The translations under genes and the position numbers were made by a program. A stretch of DNA of 64,000 bases. Origin: Flavobacterium aeripolare. Lineage in GTDB: Bacteria > Bacteroidota > Bacteroidia > Flavobacteriales > Flavobacteriaceae. The first letter of the stretch is position 1, and every line of letters starts with the position of its first letter. The DNA lies in NCBI RefSeq assembly GCF_013294025.1, contig NZ_JABSNL010000001.1:354095-418094 (forward strand), read 5' to 3'. Shown here piece by piece: positions 16,959-24,631 of the stretch. The notes under the pieces were generated by a model. It saw only the letters and a program-made list of their open reading frames with translations, was not told where the DNA came from and ran no database searches.

Positions 16959-17870
16959 TCATTTTTGGAGTTTTTCTAATTCCTCTCTATATGCTAAAAA
17001 ATCACCTTCTAATTGATCGTACTTAATTTTTATTTGGAAGCTTCCAATTGTTCTAGTTTTTTCAATGTTAATTTTAGTTATTAATCTATTTGAAATTAAA
17101 TCAAATATATGATTATTTTCTGAATCAACATCAACGCCAGTAATTCTTAAATTTTGAACTAACGTTTCTTTTTTATCTGTTTTATATAACCATTGTGCTA
17201 ATTGTCTAACGCTTGAAAGTGAGAGTGTTTTTTTTCTGGAACGACCATTCGAAATGATTATTTTGGCAGAAGAACCTTTTAAATCTTGCATTAATTGCAA
17301 AATATTATTTGCATTTTTTTCATTGGGCTTTAAAATCCCCATATCATTATTTGGAATTGCTAAATCCATTTCTAAACGAGTATATTTATTTGAATTTAAA
17401 AATTTATTGTATTCGTTGGGTAGTACAACAAATTTTAAATGACAATTTACTAATTCAAAATTCTTCATTATAAAATCTTCAACAGATTTTTGTGAAGTCC
17501 CTGGTTTTTTTGATTCTAATCCAATAATTCTTGTTATTCTATCGTAGATAAATGAACTGTCAAAACCAAGACCATCAAATTTTCCTATTTTTAATTCTGA
17601 GGGTTTATTTTCAATGTCATTAAATGAAGGAGGGATGTTAGATGTTTGATTATAAACAAAAGTTCCTAAAACATATCTATTATGCCTCTCTTCTAGATCA
17701 TAAATATTTATATAACCATCAGAATGTGGAATACGTGTATAACTATTTTTTTTAATAAATATGTTCTTGTCACAATATTGAAAAAAGATATCCTTTTCCT
17801 CTGGATTTAGTCCCTCATTATTTGGAAATAATTGATAATAATAAACATTAGTGTATTTTATTTCACTCAT
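16959..17870 (-). CDS. unrecognised soluble protein of a two-gene module
   Basis: 303 residues with no signal peptide or TM segment. The start MSEIKYTNVYYYQLFPNNEG and the following YINIYDLEERHNRYVLGTFV, then YDRITRIIGLESKKPGTSQK at about 110-130, recall the beta-rich N-terminal domains of DUF6731/DUF4747-like proteins that occur in putative defence loci. That resemblance is weak and by eye. The C-terminal half has LKGSSAKIIISNGRSRKKTL, then a beta-rich tail ending EELEKLQK. It is coupled to a small membrane protein gene. Upstream at 17921 is the TTGTGAGCAATTTT motif shared with other island junctions. Function unknown; sensor or regulator role is speculation. Confidence 0.7.
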   Translation of the reverse strand: MSEIKYTNVYYYQLFPNNEGLNPEEKDIFFQYCDKNIFIKKNSYTRIPHSDGYINIYDLEERHNRYVLGTFVYNQTSNIPPSFNDIENKPSELKIGKFDGLGFDSSFIYDRITRIIGLESKKPGTSQKSVEDFIMKNFELVNCHLKFVVLPNEYNKFLNSNKYTRLEMDLAIPNNDMGILKPNEKNANNILQLMQDLKGSSAKIIISNGRSRKKTLSLSSVRQLAQWLYKTDKKETLVQNLRITGVDVDSENNHIFDLISNRLITKINIEKTRTIGSFQIKIKYDQLEGDFLAYREELEKLQK

Positions 17871-17986
17871 ATTTTATGTTTTTTAGTTGTAAAATTTTGC
17901 TAAATATCATATTCGGTTTTAAAATTGCTCACAACTATATAACACTATCATATAGTTATTCAATTTAAAATTTTCTTTACCCACCC

Positions 17987-18050
17987 AAAAACAAAAATCC
18001 ACAGCAAAAGGAAAGTGTACTCTCTTTTTGTTGTGGATTAATTTTGTTTT
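17987..18050. terminator. long hairpin, possible terminator
   Basis: Imperfect inverted repeat with arms AATCCACAGCAAAA and TTTTGTTGTGGATT, extended by A-rich and T-rich flanks (ACAAAAA / TTTTTGT type) on both sides. It could act in either direction between the nitroreductase operon and the island. Confidence 0.5.
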
Positions 18051-18129
18051 TCCGTGGTGTTCAAATATAGCTTTAATTAATTTACTTTAGAAAGATAAAT
18101 CTTAAAAAAATGATTTTCGATAAATAGTG

Positions 18130-18172
18130 AAAACAAAAAAAGTCCAAATCAAAAATACATTTGATTTGGACT
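18130..18172 (-). terminator. terminator of the ohrR-ohr-nitroreductase operon
   Basis: Perfect 13-bp stem AGTCCAAATCAAA / TTTGATTTGGACT (18141-18172) with a 6-nt loop, followed on the minus strand by seven T. It is about 40 bp after the nitroreductase stop. Confidence 0.9.
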
Positions 18173-18211
18173 CTTTACTATTTCGAAAAAAATAATTGTT
18201 GGTATAATTTC

Positions 18212-18847
18212 TTATTTAAATTCAACAACAAATTCTTCTGTTGGAGTTCTCACTTTTTTCATTTGTCCAATCCAGTCGTTTGGAGCATCTGCGTACCCTA
18301 CGTACATTAGAGAAACACTTTTTAAACCTAATTTGTCAAGTTCTAAAATTTCGTCTACAACGCTATTATCAAAACCTTCCACTGGTGTGCTGTCTACTTT
18401 TAATTCTGCTGCTTGTGCTAATGAAAGTCCAAGAGCAATGTACGTTTGACGTGCGATATGAGCAAAATTCTCTTCGGCAGATTGAGCCAAATACATTTTT
18501 TTCAACATATCAGTATAACTACTGAAACGACCTCTTTCTAAACCGCGTACATCTGTAGTGTGGTTGTACACTTTATCAATACGCTCTTCAGTATAACGAT
18601 CCCATCCTGCAAAAATAATTACATGCGAACAATCTCTCATGCACTCTGGATTCAAAGCACCTTTTACTAATTTTTCTTTCAACTCTTGATTCTCAACTAC
18701 AAGAACTTGAAAAGCTTGCAATCCTGATGATGTAGGCGCTAAACGAGCTGCTTCTACAATTTTATCTACATCTTCCTTACTTACTTTTTTTGTAGGGTCG
18801 TATGCTTTTACCGCGTGTCTCCAGTTTAAATCTTCTATTAAAGCCAT
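18212..18847 (-). CDS. NAD(P)H-dependent nitroreductase family oxidoreductase
   Basis: 211 residues, the usual length of NfsB/NfnB-type FMN flavoproteins. Typical motifs are NWRHAVKAYDPTKKVSKEDV at the start with the FMN-phosphate Arg, APTSSGLQAFQVLVVEN, and near the C-terminus KSVSLMYVGYADAPNDW. It would reduce nitro compounds or quinones with NAD(P)H in the cytoplasm. It starts 29 bp after the ohr stop, so it is likely the third gene of the peroxide-inducible ohrR operon, consistent with detoxification. Physiological substrate is unknown. Confidence 0.9.
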   Translation of the reverse strand: MALIEDLNWRHAVKAYDPTKKVSKEDVDKIVEAARLAPTSSGLQAFQVLVVENQELKEKLVKGALNPECMRDCSHVIIFAGWDRYTEERIDKVYNHTTDVRGLERGRFSSYTDMLKKMYLAQSAEENFAHIARQTYIALGLSLAQAAELKVDSTPVEGFDNSVVDEILELDKLGLKSVSLMYVGYADAPNDWIGQMKKVRTPTEEFVVEFK

Positions 18848-18876
18848 TCTTTTATTTTAAAAATTGATTATTATTC

Positions 18877-19299
18877 TTAGTCGTTTGATACGGTTAATTT
18901 AACCGGCATGTTTCCTCTTGTCGCATTAGAATACGGACAAACATTGTGTGCTTTTTCGATTAAATCTTGCGCTACTTCCATAGTAACACCTGGAATATTA
19001 GCGTGTAATTCTGCTTCTAGTCCAAAACCTCCAGCATCATTTTGTCCAATACTTACTTTTGCAGAAACAGTTGTTTCTCCTGTAGTTATTTTTTCGTTTT
19101 TGATCACCAGGTTCAAAGCGCTATCAAAACAAGCTGAATATCCTGCCGCAAAAAGCATCTCTGGATTAGCAAAATCTTCGTTAGCGCCACCTAATGCTTT
19201 TGGGTGTCTCACTTCAACTTGAAGCACTCCGTTTTCACTTTTTACTTGTCCGTTTCTACCACCTGTAGCGGTAGCTTGTGTTGTATATAATGTTTTCAT
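18877..19299 (-). CDS. ohr: organic hydroperoxide resistance protein (Ohr/OsmC)
   Basis: 140-residue thiol peroxidase that reduces organic hydroperoxides. The two redox cysteines are visible as AAGYSACFDSAL (Cys about 57) and KAHNVCPYSNATRGN (Cys about 121), and the catalytic Glu is in GANEDFANPEMLF. The motif VCPYSNATRGN is diagnostic for Ohr rather than OsmC. It overlaps ohrR by 4 bp (ATGA-type overlap), so it is translationally coupled to its regulator. Its activity is usually supported by lipoylated proteins. Confidence 0.96.
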   Translation of the reverse strand: MKTLYTTQATATGGRNGQVKSENGVLQVEVRHPKALGGANEDFANPEMLFAAGYSACFDSALNLVIKNEKITTGETTVSAKVSIGQNDAGGFGLEAELHANIPGVTMEVAQDLIEKAHNVCPYSNATRGNMPVKLTVSND

Positions 19300-19730
19300 T
19301 TTTTTGTATTTGTTATTTTGTGTATAATATTTTTCAAATTTTCTAAATCTTCTATCGAAATCCCCATCGAAGCCACCATTTTTTCTGGTATCGCTTGTGC
19401 TTGTTCTCGCAAAGATTTCCCTTTTTCAGTTAAGCTAATGTTCACCGATCGCTCATCAATTGTACTTCGCACACGAGAAACAAACTCTTTTTGTTCCATT
19501 CGTTTAAGCAAAGGAGTCAAAGTACCGCTATCCAGTTTTAACTTCTCTCCTAGTTGGTTTACCGTTTGCTTGTCTTGTTCCCACAAAACCAACATCACCA
19601 AATACTGCGGATAGGTAAGTTCCAACTCGTCTAGCAAAGGACGGTATTGATTAATAATTTCCTTAGCAAAAACATAGACCGGAAAACAGAGCTGCTCGTT
19701 AAGATGTAATTGATCTTTCATAGTTTCCAT
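19296..19730 (-). CDS. ohrR: organic-peroxide-sensing MarR regulator
   Basis: 144 residues from ATG at 19730. One-Cys OhrR pattern: NEQLCFPVYVFAKEIINQY with the sensor Cys at position 15, identical in position to B. subtilis OhrR if this ATG is used. The winged-helix is LTYPQYLVMLVLWEQ, LGEKLKLDSGTLTPLLKRME, RSTIDERSVNISLTEKG. A longer frame starts with a TTG at 19742, but that TTG lies inside the -7 promoter element, so it cannot be the start. An ATG at 19721 is an alternative. Oxidation of the Cys should release it from the operator at 19749, inducing itself, ohr and the nitroreductase. Confidence 0.95.
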   Translation of the reverse strand: METMKDQLHLNEQLCFPVYVFAKEIINQYRPLLDELELTYPQYLVMLVLWEQDKQTVNQLGEKLKLDSGTLTPLLKRMEQKEFVSRVRSTIDERSVNISLTEKGKSLREQAQAIPEKMVASMGISIEDLENLKNIIHKITNTKK

Positions 19731-19739
19731 TTCTGAGTA

Positions 19740-19770
19740 CAAAGATAGTGCACAATTATATTGTGTACAA
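19740..19770 (-). promoter_or_regulatory. ohrR promoter and OhrR operator
   Basis: On the minus strand TTG (19770-19768), 20 bp spacer, TATCTTTG (19747-19740) form a Bacteroidota promoter. The spacer contains the near-palindrome TGCACAATTATATTGTGTA (19749-19767), and ATTGTGTACAAT overlaps it. This is close to the B. subtilis ohrA operator (a TACAATT-rich inverted repeat, quoted from memory). Binding here would block the promoter. Confidence 0.75.
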
Positions 19771-20118
19771 TTTATATAAATTAAAGTATTGTTAAAATAC
19801 AGTTTACATTGTAGGACTGTGAATCGTAGAAGCAGTAAAAAAGCAAAAATATAAAGGAAATTTTCGAATAGTAATCCTTTTTACTCTTGCCTCATTGCAT
19901 AATAAAAAAAGACAAGCTACAATTAAACGCTATAAGATACCAAGTACCATACTTTGTTAGTAAAAACTATTGCGGTTTACAAGAGTGAATTCGCAACTGC
20001 TGCCGGCATCATGATTTCTACATTTACACTAGGATAAAACGTATTGTAAAAAATGCAATAAAAATTTTATAAATCGCAATCATTGTCTGCTGTTACAGTT
20101 TTTATTTCCGTTTTATTA
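19771..20118. other. intergenic region, no gene seen
   Basis: About 350 bp upstream of ohrR and downstream of the membrane protein gene. It is AT-rich, with no frame that has family features and no clear structure. Confidence 0.5.
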
Positions 20119-20679
20119 CTAAAATAAGTTTACTATACTAACCAATAGCATTAGACCTAGGACAAATGGCAGAAAGAAAATGATTAAACTGATTATTGAC
20201 CATAATATTGGGCTTTTGTTGGTATCGATTTGATTGCTAACTTTTACTCTAATTTCTGCAACGGTTAATTTAGTTATATCTATTTTTTTGATTCCACACG
20301 TTAGCGCATTTCTCATAGTGAGACCGTTTTCAAATGCTTTTAAAGTAGATTTGTTGTAAAATAAAACGCCTAAACCCATAGCCCAAAGAGTTAAAAGCCA
20401 AGGTATAATTAATTTCCCCCAACCTCCAGAGGCAATTTCCCAAGCAGATACTGCACTTTCTCCTCTCCAGGAGGTGTTATTTCCAGTAATTATGTGATGA
20501 ATATCGTGCAGATAAACGTTATTTTTTCTGCTATCGAAGTTTGGAATTGGGATTGAAAAGAAACCAAATTTTATCCAAGCAAGCTTGTTATTTATTCCTC
20601 CATCTTCACCAAAATCATTGACATCATAAAATTCTTGGATTGCCTCTCCCACCGTTTTATTAAAAGCTATTCTATCCAT
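20119..20679 (-). CDS. putative membrane protein with HDxxH motif
   Basis: 186 residues from ATG at 20679; the longer frame to 20724 would need a TTG. The first 90 residues are soluble, with LHDIHHIITGNNTSWRGESA. This HDxxH...G...GE pattern resembles Coq4-type ubiquinone proteins, but the rest does not match well, so I treat it as a motif only. Two TM segments follow, WGKLIIPWLLTLWAMGLGVL (about 90-112) and ILWSIISLIIFFLPFVLGLM (about 158-180). The role is unknown. The gene is 75 bp downstream of the YhcH-like gene on the same strand. Confidence 0.6.
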   Translation of the reverse strand: MDRIAFNKTVGEAIQEFYDVNDFGEDGGINNKLAWIKFGFFSIPIPNFDSRKNNVYLHDIHHIITGNNTSWRGESAVSAWEIASGGWGKLIIPWLLTLWAMGLGVLFYNKSTLKAFENGLTMRNALTCGIKKIDITKLTVAEIRVKVSNQIDTNKSPILWSIISLIIFFLPFVLGLMLLVSIVNLF

Positions 20680-20753
20680 ATGCTCTATGTGTTGTAAGTT
20701 ATAAAGTAGTTGGCAAATGCGCAACAGTAGAAGAAATCACTAGTACAAAAGTC

Positions 20754-21200
20754 CTATATCTGAACTTTCACCACTACCTTTTTTACTTTAGATGATTGTC
20801 CATCTTGAACACAAGGACGGTGTAAATCATCTGGAAAAAACACGGTAAACATACCTTCGGTTAATTTAATGTAAGCGGTCTCCCCTTCATAAAACGTGTA
20901 GTCTTTGTCCACATCGCTAGACACAACTTTCTGGTCTTTTTTAGTGATGACTCCCATCAATTCAGTTCCCGAAATCATATACTGAATATCAATATACTTA
21001 GTATGTCCCTCTAAGACACAATCTTTTATTTCCTTAGTGTCATACTCTTGAACAATCGCAAAAACCGCTTTTTCGGCAATATCATACGTTCCAGAAGCAA
21101 GAGCAACCAAATTATTATTCGCTAAAAATTCAAATCCTTTTGCAAGTCTTTCTGTAATGCCTGCGTACAGTTTATAATTTTCTATTTTATCTAGTATCAT
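20754..21200 (-). CDS. YhcH/YjgK/YiaL family (DUF386) protein
   Basis: 148 residues, normal for this cupin-like family (EbgC, YhcH, TabA). The sequence shows EGHTKYIDIQYMISGTELMG, then VFFPDDLHRPCVQDG and KVKKVVVKVQI, the conserved strands with metal-binding His and Glu. Family members are thought to act on sugars (EbgC, sialic acid operon YhcH) or in biofilm (TabA). Nothing near it points to a sugar pathway, so the substrate remains open. The family call is confident. Confidence 0.9.
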   Translation of the reverse strand: MILDKIENYKLYAGITERLAKGFEFLANNNLVALASGTYDIAEKAVFAIVQEYDTKEIKDCVLEGHTKYIDIQYMISGTELMGVITKKDQKVVSSDVDKDYTFYEGETAYIKLTEGMFTVFFPDDLHRPCVQDGQSSKVKKVVVKVQI

Positions 21201-22259
21201 TTTTGGAATTGTTTGTTTAGTTATTAGTGCTATTACAAAAGTGTTAAAAAATACGATGCCATTTAAAAAATAAGTGATTTTTATTTGATAGTGAAGAGGA
21301 AAGAGCCAAGAGTGAAGAGGAAATATCTAAAGACCACAGATTACATCAGACAATCCACGGCAACTTTAAACTTTAAACCTGAAACTTTTAGAAATAGTGA
21401 ACAGGAAAGAGCCAAGAGGAAAGAGTCAAGAGAAAATGTCTAGAGCGCGCGGATTACTAAAGACAATCCGCGGCAACTTTAAACTTTAAACCTGAAACTG
21501 TAAACCCTAGAGAAAAGTGAAGAGGAAAGAGTCAAAAGGATAGAAAAAATGTATAGAGACCACAGATTACCAAAGACAATCCAAGGCAACCTGAAACTTT
21601 AAACTTTAAACCTGAAACTCTGCCACGGCAACTTTAAACTTTAAACCTGAAACTTTTAGAAATAGTGAACAGGAAAGAGCCAAGAGGAAAGAGTCAAGAG
21701 AAAATTGTCTAGAGCGCGCGGATTACTACAGACAATCCGCGGCAACTTTAAACTTTAAACCTGAAACTTTAAACCCTAGAGAATAGTCAAGAGCAAAGAG
21801 AAAATGTCTAGAGCGCGCGGATTACTACAGACAATCCACGGCAACTTTAAACTTTAAACCTGAAACTTTTAGAAATAGTGAACAGGAAAGAGCCAAGAGG
21901 AAAGAGTCAAGAGAAAATGTCTAGAGCGCGCGGATTACTAAAGACAATCCACGGCAACTTGAAACTTTAAACCTGAAACTTAAAACCCTAGAGAATAGTG
22001 AAGAGCCAAGAGCCAAGAAGAACCATCTAAAGAGCACAGAATACTAAAGACAATCCAAGGCAACCTGAAACTTTAAACCCTATCAAATCAACCTGAAACC
22101 TGAATCCCTACCACGTCCAGCATAAACTTTTAACGTTAACCCCAAATGCTTTTCCAGATTTGCAAACAATAAACTATCTTCGCTTTTCATAACGAAAATC
22201 AATTTAAATCTGCGTTTTTGCTTTTGTAAATCCGTTTTATTTGCGTCCAATTCAACAAA
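21201..22259. other. 1.06-kb gene-free region containing a repeat array
   Basis: No plausible gene on either strand. Most of it (21289-22079) is the repeat array described separately. 22080-22259 is AT-rich leader of recG. Confidence 0.8.
21289..22079. repeat. array of about seven 98-120-bp purine-rich hairpin repeats
   Basis: Units end with the same block, CAACTTTAAACTTTAAACCT followed by GAAACT. Boundaries: 21289-21386, 21387-21499, 21500-21619, a 35-bp fragment 21620-21654, 21655-21768, 21769-21867, 21868-21980 and 21981-22079. Units 2, 4 and 6 carry AAATAGTGAACAGGAAAGAG and are nearly identical (113, 114, 113 bp), while units 1, 3, 5 and 7 are of a second type with GTGAAGAGGAAAGAG or CCTAGAGAATAGT. 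This gives an alternating two-type order. The middle of each unit is a degenerate hairpin; in units 2 and 4 it is perfect, CGCGGATT-N9-AATCCGCG (21448-21455 with 21465-21472 in unit 2). The plus strand is strongly purine-rich. Not CRISPR: there are no unique spacers. Confidence 0.95.
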
Positions 22260-24365
22260 ATGAACAACCTCCTACTTACTCCCATAGAATATTTAAAAGG
22301 TGTTGGTCCCAGTCGGGGCGAACTTCTTCGTAAGGAATTGGGGATTCATAAGTATGCAGATTTGATTAATTTTTATCCTAATCGCTATATTGATCGCACG
22401 CGGTATTACAAAATCAACGAATTACAAAACAATGTAGCCGAGGTGCAAATCATCGGAAAAATTGTCAACGTAAAAACAGTGGAATTTGGTAAAGGGCGCA
22501 AACGTCTTGTGGCAACTTTTGTAGACGATACAGGCCAAATGGAATTGGTTTGGTTTCAAGGACATAAATGGGTACGCGAATCATTAAAAATCAATGAGGT
22601 CTGTGTAATTTTTGGGAAATGCAGCTCTTTTAATGGAGCATACAATATGCCGCATCCTGAAATTGAACTACTTAGCGAACATGAAAAGAGTTTGCGATCA
22701 GCGATGCAACCCGTGTATCCGTCAACAGAAAAACTCACCAATCGTGGGATTACAAACCGTACGATTAACAAAATAATGCAGCAGCTGTTCATAGAAACGC
22801 ATACGCTGTTTACAGAAACTTTACCTGATTATTTAATTGCTGAATTAAAGCTAATCTCTAAAAAAGATGCATTAATCAACATTCACTTTCCTAAAGGCAG
22901 TGACGCTTTGGCGAAAGCCCAATTCAGATTGAAATTTGAGGAATTATTTTTCATCCAACTGCAATTGATAACAAAAAATTTGATTCAGAAACACAAGATT
23001 AAAGGACACCCTTTTTCTATCGTTGGAGAATTCTTCAATGGTTTTTATCAAAATCACTTGCCGTTTGCTTTAACGGGTGCACAAAAAAGAGTGATCAAAG
23101 AGATTAGAACAGACATGGGGAGCAATGCCCAAATGAATCGTTTGCTGCAAGGTGACGTAGGTTCAGGAAAGACAATTGTTGCCTTTATGACCATGTTACT
23201 TGCACTGGATAATGGCTTTCAGGCTTGCTTAATGGCACCTACAGAAATCCTAGCTAACCAGCATTTTATAGGTTTAACAGAACTCGCTGAGCCACTCAAT
23301 ATCAACATTAAATTATTGACGGGATCAAGTAAAACTGCCGCCCGTAGAAAAATACACGAAGAACTTGAAGATGGAAGCCTGCAAATTTTAATAGGAACCC
23401 ATGCCCTACTCGAAGACAAAGTAAAGTTCAAAAATCTAGGACTGGCTGTGATTGATGAGCAGCACCGTTTTGGGGTGGAACAACGCTCTAAATTATGGAA
23501 GAAAAATAGTATTCCGCCACACGTTTTAGTGATGACGGCCACTCCTATTCCTAGAACGCTAGCGATGAGTTTGTATGGCGATCTTGATATTTCTGTGATT
23601 GACGAATTGCCTCCGGGTCGAAAACCAATACAAACCGTACATCGTTTTGACAGCAACCGTTTGAAGGTATGGAAATTCATTCGAGACGAAATCGCCCTAG
23701 GCCGCCAAATCTATATTGTATATCCTTTGATACAAGAATCAGAAAAGATGGATTACAAAGATTTAATGGACGGTTACGAGAGCATTTCGCGTGATTTCCC
23801 GTTGCCTGATTATTCGATTTCGATCCTTCACGGAAAAATGAAACCCGCTGATAAAGATGCCGAAATGAAGCGCTTTAGCGAAGGTAAAACCAATATTATG
23901 GTGGCTACCACAGTTATTGAAGTGGGAGTGAATGTACCCAATGCTTCGGTGATGATTATCGAGAGCGCAGAGCGTTTTGGACTTTCACAGTTACACCAGT
24001 TGCGTGGTCGCGTAGGTCGTGGTGCCGATCAAAGTTACTGCATCTTGATGACGAGCCATAAATTAAGTGCCGATAGTAAAACTAGAATGGAAACTATGGT
24101 AGGTTCAAACGACGGTTTTGAAATTGCCGAAGTCGACCTTAAACTTCGTGGTCCAGGAAATTTAATGGGAACCCAACAAAGTGGTGTTTTAAATCTACAA
24201 ATTGCTGATATTGTAAAAGACAGAGATATTCTTGCGCTTGCTAGAAGTCACGCCATGAAAATTTTGAAAAACGATGCTCCATTAGAAAAACCAGAGCACG
24301 CAGCACTTAGAACGGTGTATATCGAACTAACAAAAAAGAAAAATATCTGGAATTACATCTCGTAA
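22260..24365 (+). CDS. recG: ATP-dependent DNA helicase RecG
   Basis: 701 residues, usual for RecG. It remodels stalled forks and branches Holliday junctions. Order: N-terminal wedge/OB domain (EVQIIGKIVNVKTVEFGKGR), then helicase motifs: LQGDVGSGKTIVA (Walker A, about 298), VIDEQHRFGVEQR (DEQH box, about 399), VMTATPIPRTLAMSLYGDLD, ATTVIEVGVNVPNA, and LHQLRGRVGRG. All are canonical. It is preceded by the repeat array and followed after 266 bp by the second RND system; transcription with either is not obvious. Confidence 0.98.
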   Translation: MNNLLLTPIEYLKGVGPSRGELLRKELGIHKYADLINFYPNRYIDRTRYYKINELQNNVAEVQIIGKIVNVKTVEFGKGRKRLVATFVDDTGQMELVWFQGHKWVRESLKINEVCVIFGKCSSFNGAYNMPHPEIELLSEHEKSLRSAMQPVYPSTEKLTNRGITNRTINKIMQQLFIETHTLFTETLPDYLIAELKLISKKDALINIHFPKGSDALAKAQFRLKFEELFFIQLQLITKNLIQKHKIKGHPFSIVGEFFNGFYQNHLPFALTGAQKRVIKEIRTDMGSNAQMNRLLQGDVGSGKTIVAFMTMLLALDNGFQACLMAPTEILANQHFIGLTELAEPLNINIKLLTGSSKTAARRKIHEELEDGSLQILIGTHALLEDKVKFKNLGLAVIDEQHRFGVEQRSKLWKKNSIPPHVLVMTATPIPRTLAMSLYGDLDISVIDELPPGRKPIQTVHRFDSNRLKVWKFIRDEIALGRQIYIVYPLIQESEKMDYKDLMDGYESISRDFPLPDYSISILHGKMKPADKDAEMKRFSEGKTNIMVATTVIEVGVNVPNASVMIIESAERFGLSQLHQLRGRVGRGADQSYCILMTSHKLSADSKTRMETMVGSNDGFEIAEVDLKLRGPGNLMGTQQSGVLNLQIADIVKDRDILALARSHAMKILKNDAPLEKPEHAALRTVYIELTKKKNIWNYIS

Positions 24366-24631
24366 TGCCCACTTTGATTTTTTTTGATCTTTTTTTCACT
24401 AAAAGTGAAACAATTTCCCTCTTTTAACGTCTAATTTTGAGTATTATCGAATGCTTTGCATAAACGACGCAATGGACACTATAATTACACCTTATTTATA
24501 ACCAACTGATTGTTAGTTATACAATTTATTTGGAGGTATAATTGTATCAAGTCTGCCGTTTCATTTTGCAGGCATTTGTACGCATATTAGACCATTTATT
24601 AAAACACATACATTCCTTTTTTATCTACATT

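Larger units (their letters stand above)
17871..18211. other. right border of the accessory island
   Basis: 341 bp without a gene. Minus strand: GTTGTGAGCAATTTT at 17921-17935 beside ACTATAT/ATATAGT arms, similar to the linkers in the island. It then contains two hairpins, 17987-18050 and the terminator at 18130-18172. This looks like the junction of the acquired region with the core genome. Confidence 0.5.

Noticed and set aside
19801-20100. Degraded gene in the gap upstream of ohrR
   Set aside because: Short minus-strand fragments such as MMPAAVANSLL were seen but they do not extend to any recognisable protein.
20119-20679. Coq4-type ubiquinone protein
   Set aside because: Only the HDxxH region resembles it; two C-terminal TM helices and overall sequence do not fit.
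21289-22079. CRISPR array
   Set aside because: Repeats are about 100 bp and contiguous, have no unique spacers, and no cas gene is present.
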